A DNA stretch of 64,000 nt from Phytophthora sp. 'mugwort' (lineage: Eukaryota; Oomycota; Peronosporomycetes; Peronosporales; Peronosporaceae), in contig JAUCEF010000018.1 in the NCBI GenBank assembly GCA_033558025.1, positions 4,340,001 through 4,404,000 on the forward strand, given 5' to 3'. Both the position numbers and the translations under genes were made by a program. Below the pieces are notes generated by a model. The model saw nothing but the letters and a program-made list of their open reading frames with translations, ran no database searches and was not told the DNA's origin. Positions 37,966 through 48,719 of this stretch are shown piece by piece (position 1 is the stretch's first letter; each line of letters starts with the position of its first letter).

Positions 37966-40514
37966 CTACAACGGCTATCAAACCCAGGTCGTATCACGTA
38001 AGTAGAACATGACAACATTGGAGAACGCATGAAGGGTCTTCTCGGCTGCTGGTATTAACTTCAGTCCATGTTCTCTACAACTGAAATGTTTGTAGCTTCA
38101 TTCTGGACACGTTCAAACTCATTTCCTTGCCTGTGTTACCCCTGCATTGAATCCCGGCCGGCTCGCGGATCGTTGGAAGCCGCCCTCTCGAATCAATACA
38201 CGTGACCTGGGATTTCAGTTGTCGACGCACAAAACCTACCGCCGATTGCTCGCGCTTAACCCCGATATAATGCATGGGCGGCAGTATTCTCAACAAGAAA
38301 TGACGGCACTTTTAGAGAATCAGACTGTCTATTTGAAGATGATTGCTTATCACCTCTTAGAATATCTGTAAGTGGAAATTGTTCCCCCTGTTTTCTACCA
38401 TGACTGGATCGTTCTCCTCCTTGCTTTCTCGGTCTGCTGGCTGGATATTTCAGGCTTGACGGGGGAACTTCACGAAGGACACGGGGGTCCATTGACCAAG
38501 CCCGGGTTTGGATTCTGAGACTGCTCATCATTCGAAGCAATCCGCTAGCAGGGGACATTTAACGCACGACCGGGTCCACGTCGGGCAGTCCTGACGTCTG
38601 ATTCTCGGGCCACATCCGACGGCACTTGACAATCCCGTTAGTTTCACGTTAAAGCAACCTTGTACAAAGCTTACCGCAACTTATCAGATCTGTGCCTTTA
38701 CATTCGACTTTCTCGCGTAATTAAACAGAAGCGAATGGACGCGGCGAGTGAGGTGATCATGCTAGCCTATAGCAGCGACGTGTCGCCCGAGAGCGAAATG
38801 GCGACGGCGTGCACAGTCCGTCGGCCGTGTGGACACGATGGAGGCGGCGCCGGCGATGGCTGCGGCTCTCGAGACGAAAGAGTCCGGCGCGAGTCGCAGC
38901 ACGACGAAGTAGAATGAGAAAAGGACGCTTCTAGCGCCGAGTCTGCTGCCTAGGAAGGCTAAGAAACTACAGACAAAACAGCACAGTGCCAAGAAGCTGC
39001 GAAAGGCCGAAGGATCAGTCAGAATACCGCACCTACACACCGAGATCGAAAGAAACAGCACGTAGCTGCCTCTTCGCGGTCTCGAACAAGGTTATGCAGC
39101 CTCAGTTCCAGCTCTGATTCCAGACCGATCTCAAGTTCTGGATATATCCGCCGCCCTCGCTTCGGTAATTCTGGCGATTCAACAGGCGATCGACACGGCA
39201 ACCATGTAGTGCGTCTTCAGGGAAAGCTGGATCAAGTGGACGATGACGCGGGCCCGCCACTTCAAGTGCTCGGCATCGGGTGGACCCTGATGCAACCTGG
39301 GGAAGTCGTAGGAATGTTGTCTTCGTCCTCATTAAGCTTTTCCGAGTCACTGTTAGTGGTCGGTCGCGCTCATCGGCACTGGCGTTCCTGTCTTCGCTGG
39401 ATCGAAGACTGGAAAGAAGCGCCTGATATTGAATGATTGTGTGCTTGGGAGAAGCGAGCCTCGCTCAGGCGTCTCTTCGTGGCGGCATCCAATGAGCGCT
39501 GAGGCAATAGGACGTCCACAATTCTCAGCGCATTCCAATAAGCAATTGACAAATAAAACGTTGGCGGCAGTCGGGGCAGGCAAACGCATGCGAGTGCTGC
39601 CTCAGATGCGACGCGAGTCTACCAGTGGCACCAGAAAGCGTGATCAGAGCCCCTGGGGAGCCGTTAACGTAGAAGGAAAAAAAAAAGAAACTGGTGAAGA
39701 ACGCTGTACGACGTCGAGATACCATGTCGAAGTCCTCGCCAGCGACGCAACACGAAACCGTGTCTCTATTGACGTCGTCATCGCCATCATCGCCAATCTC
39801 GTCCTCTTCGGCCTCATCACCGAGAGCAGTACCGGCGCAGAAAAAACATCGGTGACGACGCCTCTACGGCGTTGCAATCGATGATTCAACGTGGTGAAGG
39901 AGAGACCGAAGTGTTTGGTCGATAGCATTGCGCGCAATCTGTTTCTATCAACGCCGAAACGCCTTCGGCAAAGTAAGCTCCGTCGTGCCGTCCTCAGTGT
40001 CTTCGATATCTGCGAACGCGCTGTCTTTGTCATCACCAGCACCGTCGGTGTGTTCTCTTAATTTGACACAGATCATATGGCGCTCGATGACCTGCAGGCC
40101 CAGACACAAGTGGTTTACAGGGGTCTTTCTTCGGTCCAAGGCTACTCCGTTTGTGCGCGAGGCGATCTTGGCGAGTGATTTCGTGTTCGAGTCCACTGGC
40201 GCCGTGTTCTCGCAAGCAACAGAGCGCCACGGTCCGATTTGCGACAAGCTGGAAAGTAGCTACATGCTCGATTTAGTTTGAAGTTGCGGTGCTGGACACG
40301 CTCCGCTGTCGCAACAAGAACAAGTTTATCAGTTAGATAGCGAGACGCCGAATGAAGGTCGCGAGCGTATGTGGTGAGCACCACATCGCATTTTTGCGTT
40401 GCGCGGACGATGAGGCGTTTTTTTTTACTACGGTTACAACCGAAGTTTCGGCTCAGATCGGAGTGAACGTCGATTGGTCTGAAAGGATTCCATTTCTTGG
40501 AACCAGCATATCCA
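37848..40514. repeat. Left arm of a large inverted duplication (2,667 bp)
   Basis: Positions in this arm pair with 41149-43814 so that paired coordinates sum to 81663 across the arm. Every open frame seen here (for example 38075-38296, 39429-39884, 39928-40281) reappears with identical translation on the other strand. Differences noted only near the ends: one substitution at 40505, one at the outer edge and one 1-base indel near 37855-37860. Inner divergence starts at 40515. Confidence 0.97.
38650..40512 (+). pseudogene. SET-domain relic 4: longer decayed E(z)-like copy inside the left arm
   Basis: Plus-strand remains. The C-terminal part reads FVREAILASDFVFESTGAVFSQATERHGP, ICDKLESSYMLDL, then, in shifted frames, NEGRERMW, APHRIFALRG, YYGYNRSFGSDRSERRL. 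The sequence before it (39.4-40.1 kb; for example KRDQSPWGAVNVEGK and serine-rich tracts) and low-complexity basic segments from 38.66 kb may be the degraded N-terminal half of the same gene, but only the SET part is recognisable. Many stops and frameshifts. Confidence 0.6.
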
Positions 40515-41148
40515 GTGCGTAGCGGTTGGAAACCGAAGCCTGTCTTCTGGACATGCACGTTATTAAATGGAATCCTTCAAAGACGCTCGACAGCAGATAC
40601 ACCCCAGTCTGAACCTACGCTTCGCCGTAGTAAAAATACCCCTAGTATAACTTCTCGTCGCGCAAGTACAAGATGTTGATGTAATTACATACCACGTACT
40701 TCATCGTCTCACCATTGTTCGCCGATGGACTAACTCTAGCGATATTGCGCAATAAACCGACTGTGATGTGGTGCACAACACATACGCTTACCAACTTCGC
40801 CCGTGGCGTCTGACCCTCGTGATTGATGAACTTGCCCTTCTTTACACAGCAAACGTCGAGTGCCCTGAAAAATTCCCTATACGGAGCTGGGATATCTAGT
40901 CCTCCCCCGCCGAAACGGCGGCTTATTTTCTTGGCTTTTCATATGGTACGTGACTACATATCTAATAGCAATTACAATTATTGTTAGTAGCGCTGATGAC
41001 TGTTTTTTTGTGGCCAGATATTCCCAACCGCACAAATACACGCGAATATGTTTTTTGTTCAGTTGATCTATTCAACGGGTGGACCCGGGATGTGTCGTTC
41101 GTAATCCAACGCACGCCACGGCCATAACAGCGCAATCAAGCACCAATT
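40515..41148. other. Spacer of the inverted duplication (634 bp)
   Basis: Unpaired sequence between the two arms. Its left half carries SET relic 5; the right half (about 40900-41148) is AT-rich with nothing recognised. Confidence 0.8.
40555..40870 (-). pseudogene. SET-domain relic 5 in the palindrome spacer
   Basis: Minus-strand translation contains GKFINHEGQTPRAKLVSVCC and HHSRFIAQYR, then, further on, RRSVGSDWGVSAVERL, corresponding to the N-H motif, the strand after it and the post-FDY segment of the other relics. It lacks the N-terminal half and is interrupted by stops. Confidence 0.6.
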
Positions 41149-41150
41149 TG

Positions 41151-43013
41151 GATATGCGGGTTCCAAGAAATGGAATCCTTTCAGACCAATCGACGTTCAC
41201 TCCGATCTGAGCCGAAACTTCGGTTGTAACCGTAGTAAAAAAAAACGCCTCATCGTCCGCGCAACGCAAAAATGCGATGTGGTGCTCACCACATACGCTC
41301 GCGACCTTCATTCGGCGTCTCGCTATCTAACTGATAAACTTGTTCTTGTTGCGACAGCGGAGCGTGTCCAGCACCGCAACTTCAAACTAAATCGAGCATG
41401 TAGCTACTTTCCAGCTTGTCGCAAATCGGACCGTGGCGCTCTGTTGCTTGCGAGAACACGGCGCCAGTGGACTCGAACACGAAATCACTCGCCAAGATCG
41501 CCTCGCGCACAAACGGAGTAGCCTTGGACCGAAGAAAGACCCCTGTAAACCACTTGTGTCTGGGCCTGCAGGTCATCGAGCGCCATATGATCTGTGTCAA
41601 ATTAAGAGAACACACCGACGGTGCTGGTGATGACAAAGACAGCGCGTTCGCAGATATCGAAGACACTGAGGACGGCACGACGGAGCTTACTTTGCCGAAG
41701 GCGTTTCGGCGTTGATAGAAACAGATTGCGCGCAATGCTATCGACCAAACACTTCGGTCTCTCCTTCACCACGTTGAATCATCGATTGCAACGCCGTAGA
41801 GGCGTCGTCACCGATGTTTTTTCTGCGCCGGTACTGCTCTCGGTGATGAGGCCGAAGAGGACGAGATTGGCGATGATGGCGATGACGACGTCAATAGAGA
41901 CACGGTTTCGTGTTGCGTCGCTGGCGAGGACTTCGACATGGTATCTCGACGTCGTACAGCGTTCTTCACCAGTTTCTTTTTTTTTTCCTTCTACGTTAAC
42001 GGCTCCCCAGGGGCTCTGATCACGCTTTCTGGTGCCACTGGTAGACTCGCGTCGCATCTGAGGCAGCACTCGCATGCGTTTGCCTGCCCCGACTGCCGCC
42101 AACGTTTTATTTGTCAATTGCTTATTGGAATGCGCTGAGAATTGTGGACGTCCTATTGCCTCAGCGCTCATTGGATGCCGCCACGAAGAGACGCCTGAGC
42201 GAGGCTCGCTTCTCCCAAGCACACAATCATTCAATATCAGGCGCTTCTTTCCAGTCTTCGATCCAGCGAAGACAGGAACGCCAGTGCCGATGAGCGCGAC
42301 CGACCACTAACAGTGACTCGGAAAAGCTTAATGAGGACGAAGACAACATTCCTACGACTTCCCCAGGTTGCATCAGGGTCCACCCGATGCCGAGCACTTG
42401 AAGTGGCGGGCCCGCGTCATCGTCCACTTGATCCAGCTTTCCCTGAAGACGCACTACATGGTTGCCGTGTCGATCGCCTGTTGAATCGCCAGAATTACCG
42501 AAGCGAGGGCGGCGGATATATCCAGAACTTGAGATCGGTCTGGAATCAGAGCTGGAACTGAGGCTGCATAACCTTGTTCGAGACCGCGAAGAGGCAGCTA
42601 CGTGCTGTTTCTTTCGATCTCGGTGTGTAGGTGCGGTATTCTGACTGATCCTTCGGCCTTTCGCAGCTTCTTGGCACTGTGCTGTTTTGTCTGTAGTTTC
42701 TTAGCCTTCCTAGGCAGCAGACTCGGCGCTAGAAGCGTCCTTTTCTCATTCTACTTCGTCGTGCTGCGACTCGCGCCGGACTCTTTCGTCTCGAGAGCCG
42801 CAGCCATCGCCGGCGCCGCCTCCATCGTGTCCACACGGCCGACGGACTGTGCACGCCGTCGCCATTTCGCTCTCGGGCGACACGTCGCTGCTATAGGCTA
42901 GCATGATCACCTCACTCGCCGCGTCCATTCGCTTCTGTTTAATTACGCGAGAAAGTCGAATGTAAAGGCACAGATCTGATAAGTTGCGGTAAGCTTTGTA
43001 CAAGGTTGCTTTA
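41151..43013 (-). pseudogene. SET-domain relic 6: mirror copy of relic 4
   Basis: Identical translation to relic 4, on the minus strand, including the same stops and frameshifts (for example the frame at 41735-41382). The gene was therefore already dead when the duplication formed, or the arms have been homogenised since. Confidence 0.6.
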
Positions 43014-43734
43014 ACGTGAAACTAACGGGATTGTCAAGTGCCGTCGGATGTGGCCCGAGAATCAGACGTCAGGACTGCCCGACGTGGACCCGGTCGTGCG
43101 TTAAATGTCCCCTGCTAGCGGATTGCTTCGAATGATGAGCAGTCTCAGAATCCAAACCCGGGCTTGGTCAATGGACCCCCGTGTCCTTCGTGAAGTTCCC
43201 CCGTCAAGCCTGAAATATCCAGCCAGCAGACCGAGAAAGCAAGGAGGAGAACGATCCAGTCATGGTAGAAAACAGGGGGAACAATTTCCACTTACAGATA
43301 TTCTAAGAGGTGATAAGCAATCATCTTCAAATAGACAGTCTGATTCTCTAAAAGTGCCGTCATTTCTTGTTGAGAATACTGCCGCCCATGCATTATATCG
43401 GGGTTAAGCGCGAGCAATCGGCGGTAGGTTTTGTGCGTCGACAACTGAAATCCCAGGTCACGTGTATTGATTCGAGAGGGCGGCTTCCAACGATCCGCGA
43501 GCCGGCCGGGATTCAATGCAGGGGTAACACAGGCAAGGAAATGAGTTTGAACGTGTCCAGAATGAAGCTACAAACATTTCAGTTGTAGAGAACATGGACT
43601 GAAGTTAATACCAGCAGCCGAGAAGACCCTTCATGCGTTCTCCAATGTTGTCATGTTCTACTTACGTGATACGACCTGGGTTTGATAGCCGTTGTAGTTC
43701 GGTGAAGCAATCACAAACAGTTGGGCATCGGCGT

Positions 43735-43814
43735 TACTTCGGTCCATGCTACGGGATGTTTGCGCGCAGGGTCATCTCGGAGAGTGATTTCGTGGATACG
43801 AGTACATGGCGCCA
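43735..43814 (+). pseudogene. SET-domain relic 7: truncated mirror of relic 3
   Basis: Translation CYGMFARRVISESDFV matches the start of relic 3, then ends at the breakpoint 43814. Confidence 0.75.
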
Positions 43815-44220
43815 CGACCCACGGGACGTCGTACGTGGGCCGTCTGAAGCGGTTTCATGATTCATTGGGCTCGGTAGCCCCGCAGACCCTAGCTCTTTAA
43901 GCGAGGCTGCGACTTTTCCCTCTCCGAGTGTCCAGGTCCAGAAGCCTAGGTCCCTTGCGAGACCGCAGAATGGGTTCCATACGAAGGAACCCCGGCTGTA
44001 TACGCCGAAGAACCCGGCTGTATACGCCGAGTATGAGCCATACTGATACGGCTGGGAGTACGCAGGAGTCGCTCTCGCCTGAGGAACTGGCCACATGAGG
44101 TCCCCAAGGAGGTACATATCCCGCTGGACTCGGTCCGTGGACACCCAAAGAGCATCCAGACGTCGGAAAGCCTCGTCCACGTCATTCGTCCGATGGTCGA
44201 CCCGACCCTCAAGAGCCGAC
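43815..44220 (-). mobile_element. Gypsy gag-like segment, inverted relative to the 63-kb copy
   Basis: The minus-strand frame carries LEGRVDHRTNDVDEAFRRLDALWVS and QRDMYLLGDLMWPVPQ, about 95% identical to 63440-63832. It contains two copies of a cggctgtatacgccga unit near 43987-44030. It is followed without a gap by the pol relic at 44221. Confidence 0.8.
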
Positions 44221-46240
44221 CATCGACTTTGGCAGGTTAATGGTATATGCCGCAAAAATGCCTGGCCAGGACCGCTGATGGTCCAATGAAGCTGTGCCTC
44301 AGCTTGTTGCTCCCAACGGAACCTACCGTGGCGAGGGATAAGTTCCTAGTGTCTAGTAGGACGAATTGGCCCACTTTAAACACGTTTAAGTTTCCTCTTC
44401 CTTGTTTGTCTGAGTACTCTTTTTGTTTGTCCTGTGCCGCTGCCATGTATCACGGACACGGCTGGTTACATTCAGCCTGGTGTCTATAAAACACTCCACT
44501 TGTTTCCGCAAGGAAACCGGTCTCATGTCCGAGACCCGGGAGGAAAGCGCTTTCCGAGCCCCCCCTCTTAGAATCGAGGACGGGTGCTCTATCTCAAATT
44601 GAGCGGAAGGTAGAACACGCTATATCCGGTCGATAGTGAACCGCAATGCTGAGTGCAAACTCAACTACTGACATGCGTTCTGACCACGTGCGAGGAGACT
44701 CCGCATATATAATGTGCAGAGTACTTCAAGCAGTCGGTTAACACGCTCCGTCTGCCCATCCGTTTGAGGATGAGCAGTGGACATGTGTAGCCTCGTTCCA
44801 AGTAGCTGGAACAGCGTTCGCCAGAATGCAACGGTAAACCACGCGTCACGATCCGAGACAATTGTCTCCGGCAAAACATGACGGCAGAAAACGCCATCCA
44901 AGAACAGCTTCGCAGCCTGTTTCCCGGTCACGGCGTCTTTGACCCGAGCAAGACGCACCACCTCGCTCAGACTGCACACAAACATCAAGATGCCGGTGTT
45001 TCCGTGGCCATCGGCTAAGAGTCCAGAGATGAAGTCAAGACTCATTGAATTCCAGCAGTCCGCTGGAACGGGCAGGCTCTACAAGGGAGCTGAAGCGTGC
45101 CCGGCGGGTTTCACATGTCTTCACGTACTGTGCGACCCACTTGCAAATGTGGCCCCCCAAAGGTACTGAGAGACCGATCGGAAGGTATTCTCGCTGCCCA
45201 AGTGACCGCTGGACGGCGCGTTGTGCGCCTATAGGATGTCAAACTTGAGATCCTCCTCGCTTGAAACGACTACCCGAGGGGTTTCGTGGGGCTCCACTCG
45301 ATAGTAGAGCAGGCCATCAGCCCACTCGTATGATGGAGCCGGGTCTCTGACGTGGCGTGCCACTCGGTCTTGGCTTCCTTGCCAGCAGCCAGGAAACGCA
45401 TCAGAGGTGCCAGGTTTCGTCGCCCCGATACGCCATACGTATCTGATCGTACAGATCGGTCGTGGCACGGCTTATGTGCGCCGGCTCATAGTCCGGCCTG
45501 CGTGACAACGCATCGGCAAGCACGTTGAGCTTGCCAGGCTTGTACTTGACGCCGTAGTTACATTCCGCGAAGAAGACAGCCACCTCGCCATCCTTGGGAC
45601 AATGGGGCGAATTCGTTGCCGTCCGCAAGGATGCCGTGATCAGTGTAGATCATAAAGGGCTGGGGTCCAGGGAGGCGCACCCTGAACTTGACAAGGGCAT
45701 AGTGCATGGCAAGCAGCTCATTGTCATGAACGGGGTAATTCCGTTTGGCAGCCTTGAGCTGCCTGGACTGAATCGAGATCACTCGTTCACGTCTTGCTGC
45801 ATCGTTCTGCAGCAATGCACACCCGATTGCATAATCGGATGCATCACAGACGACGCTGAAGGGCTTTGTCTCGTCCGGCAGTGCCAGGACAAGCGCCTTC
45901 TGAAGGCTTGCCTGACATTGTCAAGGGCTTCCTGGTGCTCACGCCCCCAATGCCAGTCGTTATCCGTCTTTAGAAGATCCGACAAGGGTTTCCAGACCCG
46001 CATACCCCTCGCTGCACTTACGGAGGTAATTGGCTAAGCCCAGCCAATTGCTTAGGTCCTTCTGGGACCTTGGCGTTGAACAAGCCGAAATGGCCTTGAC
46101 CTTCTCCGGGTCGGCTGGAAAGCCGACGTTGCTTGCCGGGTTGCCTTGTGGTGTTAATGCTTTCCTTTCTTTTAGTGGCTTGCCTCTTCCTTAGCGGGAT
46201 CTTACGCGAAGAGAGTCGAAGCGATCGTCGTCCAAGCACT
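44221..46240 (-). mobile_element. Ty3/Gypsy pol relic (RT end, RNase H, integrase)
   Basis: On the minus strand, from 46240 downward: a reverse-transcriptase connection segment (near 46.0-46.13 kb), then AAKRNYPVHDNELLAMHYAL and FMIYTDH of RNase H, then YKPGKLNVLADALSRRPDYE. The integrase core at 45045-44661 has MSLDFISGL, ETIVSDRDAWF and STAHPQTDGQTERVNR (the D,D-x35-E core), and the C-terminal part at 44446-44237 has KVGQFVLLDTRNL. Several frame breaks; no protease, full RT or LTRs attached. 44221-44370 is identical to 63852-64000. Confidence 0.88.
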
Positions 46241-46559
46241 ACATACCGGTCGATGGAGCTGAGCGCTTAAGCGGTAGTTTGCTAGCGTAGGGGGGGGGGG
46301 GTAGGCCAATGTACGATCCGATCCTCTCACTACAACAACAGATCGGCTACCCTTCAATTGCCGACACCTCGATGGACCGATGTAGTTCCCAGTCCGCGGT
46401 GCCCCAAAGCCGCTTAAGTCGTACAATGCAAATTCGAATCTGATTGTTGTTTATCCTTTTCTTGCCATATGTCCCCATCCTGAACCCTATCTCGTTCCAC
46501 TTGATTACCCTGATTTATGTCCTTCTTCAACAACTAAAAACACTGGCTTCACACTTGCT

Positions 46560-47240
46560 CACCCGAAGGATAACTTCGATCGGCTCCCGATCTGCGAGAT
46601 CCAGCATGTAGGGATGGTTTTGCCATCTGCCGGAACATGTATGTCCGAACCTGTATGCCGATCTGCCAGAAGGTGTGTACCGATCCGATCAAGGGCCCAT
46701 GTTGGTCGGTCGCGATCCGTCGGTCGCCGGTAAGGCTCGAATTTCTGGTTTCTCTCAATCCTCAAAGCAGGGTGCTTATCCGACCGAACGTTAACTGGAT
46801 CGCGACTAGATTATGATCGGCCGCACTCCGGGTATCGATCCAGATCGATCGTGATCTGCCGATCACCTACAGGTCCCGATCTCAGTCCCATGCCACGATC
46901 TCGAAGTCGGGCGCCGATCTGGCCCAGGATCGGCAGTGATCAAGGATCGAGCTGGGTCGGCGGTAGTCCGATCGGGGGTCAATCCAGCTCGCCCAGAAAA
47001 CAGGTACTGTTCCGATCGACTTCTATCCTCGCTTCTTGTGCCGATATCAAATCGCATTACCGATGGATCTAGGATCACAACGTTCGAGGGTCGACCGGCT
47101 CCAGCAGGTGTCAGATTGAGCTAAATCGGCCCCGATCTGCTTGTCGTCGACCAGTCTCGATCACCAATGTTCGTGCTTTGCCCTGGGTGTCTAGACGATC
47201 CAAGATCGGTCGTACTGGTCGGACAACAATAACAGATCCG
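46560..47240. other. GATC-dense non-coding tract
   Basis: About 30 GATC sites in about 680 bp, where about 3 are expected by chance. Many occur in the contexts ccgatctg(c/g)c and ggatcg, suggesting a decayed short-unit repeat. No coding frame is credible. Confidence 0.65.
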
Positions 47241-48416
47241 GTCCGGATGATTGCCTTCGTCTTGGTTTCATTTACCATCATCGGAGCACCCACTTATGAC
47301 TCCCGATTAAGTCGGACGCCGTCCCGCTTTTACATCGTATCTTGATCGCCCCCTTTACTCATGGCTGGAATCGCCTTTCTCGCAGTTCTGGAAATTTCTT
47401 TGGGATCTGATATTCTTGGTTGACGCATCTCCACACTAGCACTACCGCACGCAACAAAGCACATCCTTATGTCATACCTTTGTTGAGCCCTTGACGGAAA
47501 CCACCAACCCGCGTGTCGCCTTGGTCGCGGTTTTGGCGTCACTGAAGACGCGGGAAAGTTCTAATAGCACTCAATCATGACTTTTGCGAGTGAAGAAGAA
47601 AACCGCGGACATCTCCAAGAAGCGGCGTAGCTACCCATCCACGACTGTTAACCACACACTAGCTGCGCAAGCTGCTGCGCATTGTACACAACATCGTGGC
47701 GGCTCACAAACAGGAGCAAACGTCTGTCGCCCAAGAACCCGATCATGGATGCTGTCCTCCGCATCCTGGTACAGCGGCGGTGGCGGGTCGCGTCGTTTTA
47801 GCTCGGACGGGATGCCCTTGCGTGCAGCAGCTAGATGCTTTTATAGCGTACTCAATGGAACCTTGATTTTCTTGCTGGTTGCCTTCATTGGGGCCCGCGC
47901 GACGACAGCTTAGACAGCTGCATCGCGCTCTGCGTCGTTTAGCTGACCCGCCGCTTCCCCGCGCGACGGCTGGAATTGATGGACGGGGAGTGTGTGTGCA
48001 GGGGGGGGGGGGCAATTGTGGCTCGCTATCGAGTCCTTGAGGTTTTGACCTTTTGTTTTCGTCGAGTCAAAACGGTTATAGGATGGGTTCATCGTTCGCA
48101 TTAGGTCAAAACCGATGGGCTACAAAACTACGAAACTGACCATTTACTTACACGTCCGATTTCCCACCTGCTGCATTACATGCACTATATTTTCCTGCTC
48201 AATTTTGACACGAAAAAAAGATGTGTTCGTTTTGTTTGAACTTGCCATCTGTTGCACGTCGTACCTGCACGCTCGGTGCTATCTCTACCAAACTTTATTA
48301 TTATTATTATTAAATTAAAATAAGAAGCTGGCTCGAGAACCTGAGGTTGCCCTAATGGATTCGGCTCATTCACGTACCGGTAGGATCAAGAGCGTACGGG
48401 ATAATCATCTTTTTAA
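47241..48416. other. Unassigned sequence with G-homopolymer and TTA repeat
   Basis: No gene recognised. It contains a G run of 11-13 near 48001-48012 and a short TTA microsatellite near 48296-48312. Confidence 0.4.
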
Positions 48417-48452
48417 AGTCGAAAGCACTTCTTAAAAGAAGTGCTTTCGACT
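48417..48452. repeat. Perfect 17-bp-arm hairpin
   Basis: agtcgaaagcacttctt, two As, then the exact reverse complement. It lies about 270 bp beyond the stop codon of the minus-strand HROB-like gene, so an RNA-end or processing role is possible, but a MITE scar is equally likely. Confidence 0.7.
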
Positions 48453-48719
48453 TCAAAGCGTCTACTTGGATAAGTGTGCTCTGCGCGCTAACATTGCAAG
48501 CGACTAGTATTTATCGATACTGTGCGTGCCGTCTTCTGCGTACGGGGTGCGCGAAGCTCAGAACACTGAAAGAGTGGCAATGGAAATTTCTGGAGTTTCA
48601 TCATGTTTTTCGTAAGAGAGAGAAAAGCGTTTAAAAAAAAAAAAACGAAGGCAAGTGCGTATACGTACGTAACTGTTGATCTACTAAGATATGCTATTTT
48701 TTTGGCACCAAATCTACAT

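Larger units (their letters stand above)
41149..43814. repeat. Right arm of the large inverted duplication (2,666 bp)
   Basis: Reverse complement of 37848-40514. The outer end stops inside SET sequence at 43814 and is joined directly to a Gypsy gag-like segment, whereas the left arm continues smoothly through SET relic 3. This suggests that the right arm is the derived copy. Confidence 0.97.

Noticed and set aside
42602..42901. Frame starting with a hydrophobic stretch that might be read as a secreted effector
   Set aside because: It lies antisense within the palindrome arm, has no RXLR or LFLAK motif, and its mirror copy is equally present at 38762-39061 on the other strand.
43815..46240. 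Possibility that the 44-46 kb Gypsy sequence is an intact element
   Set aside because: It lacks LTRs, protease and most of RT, and its frames are broken several times.
47584..47913. Basic 109-codon frame (KKKTADISKKRRSYPSTT)
   Set aside because: Could be a transposase remnant, but no catalytic motif or element end supports it.
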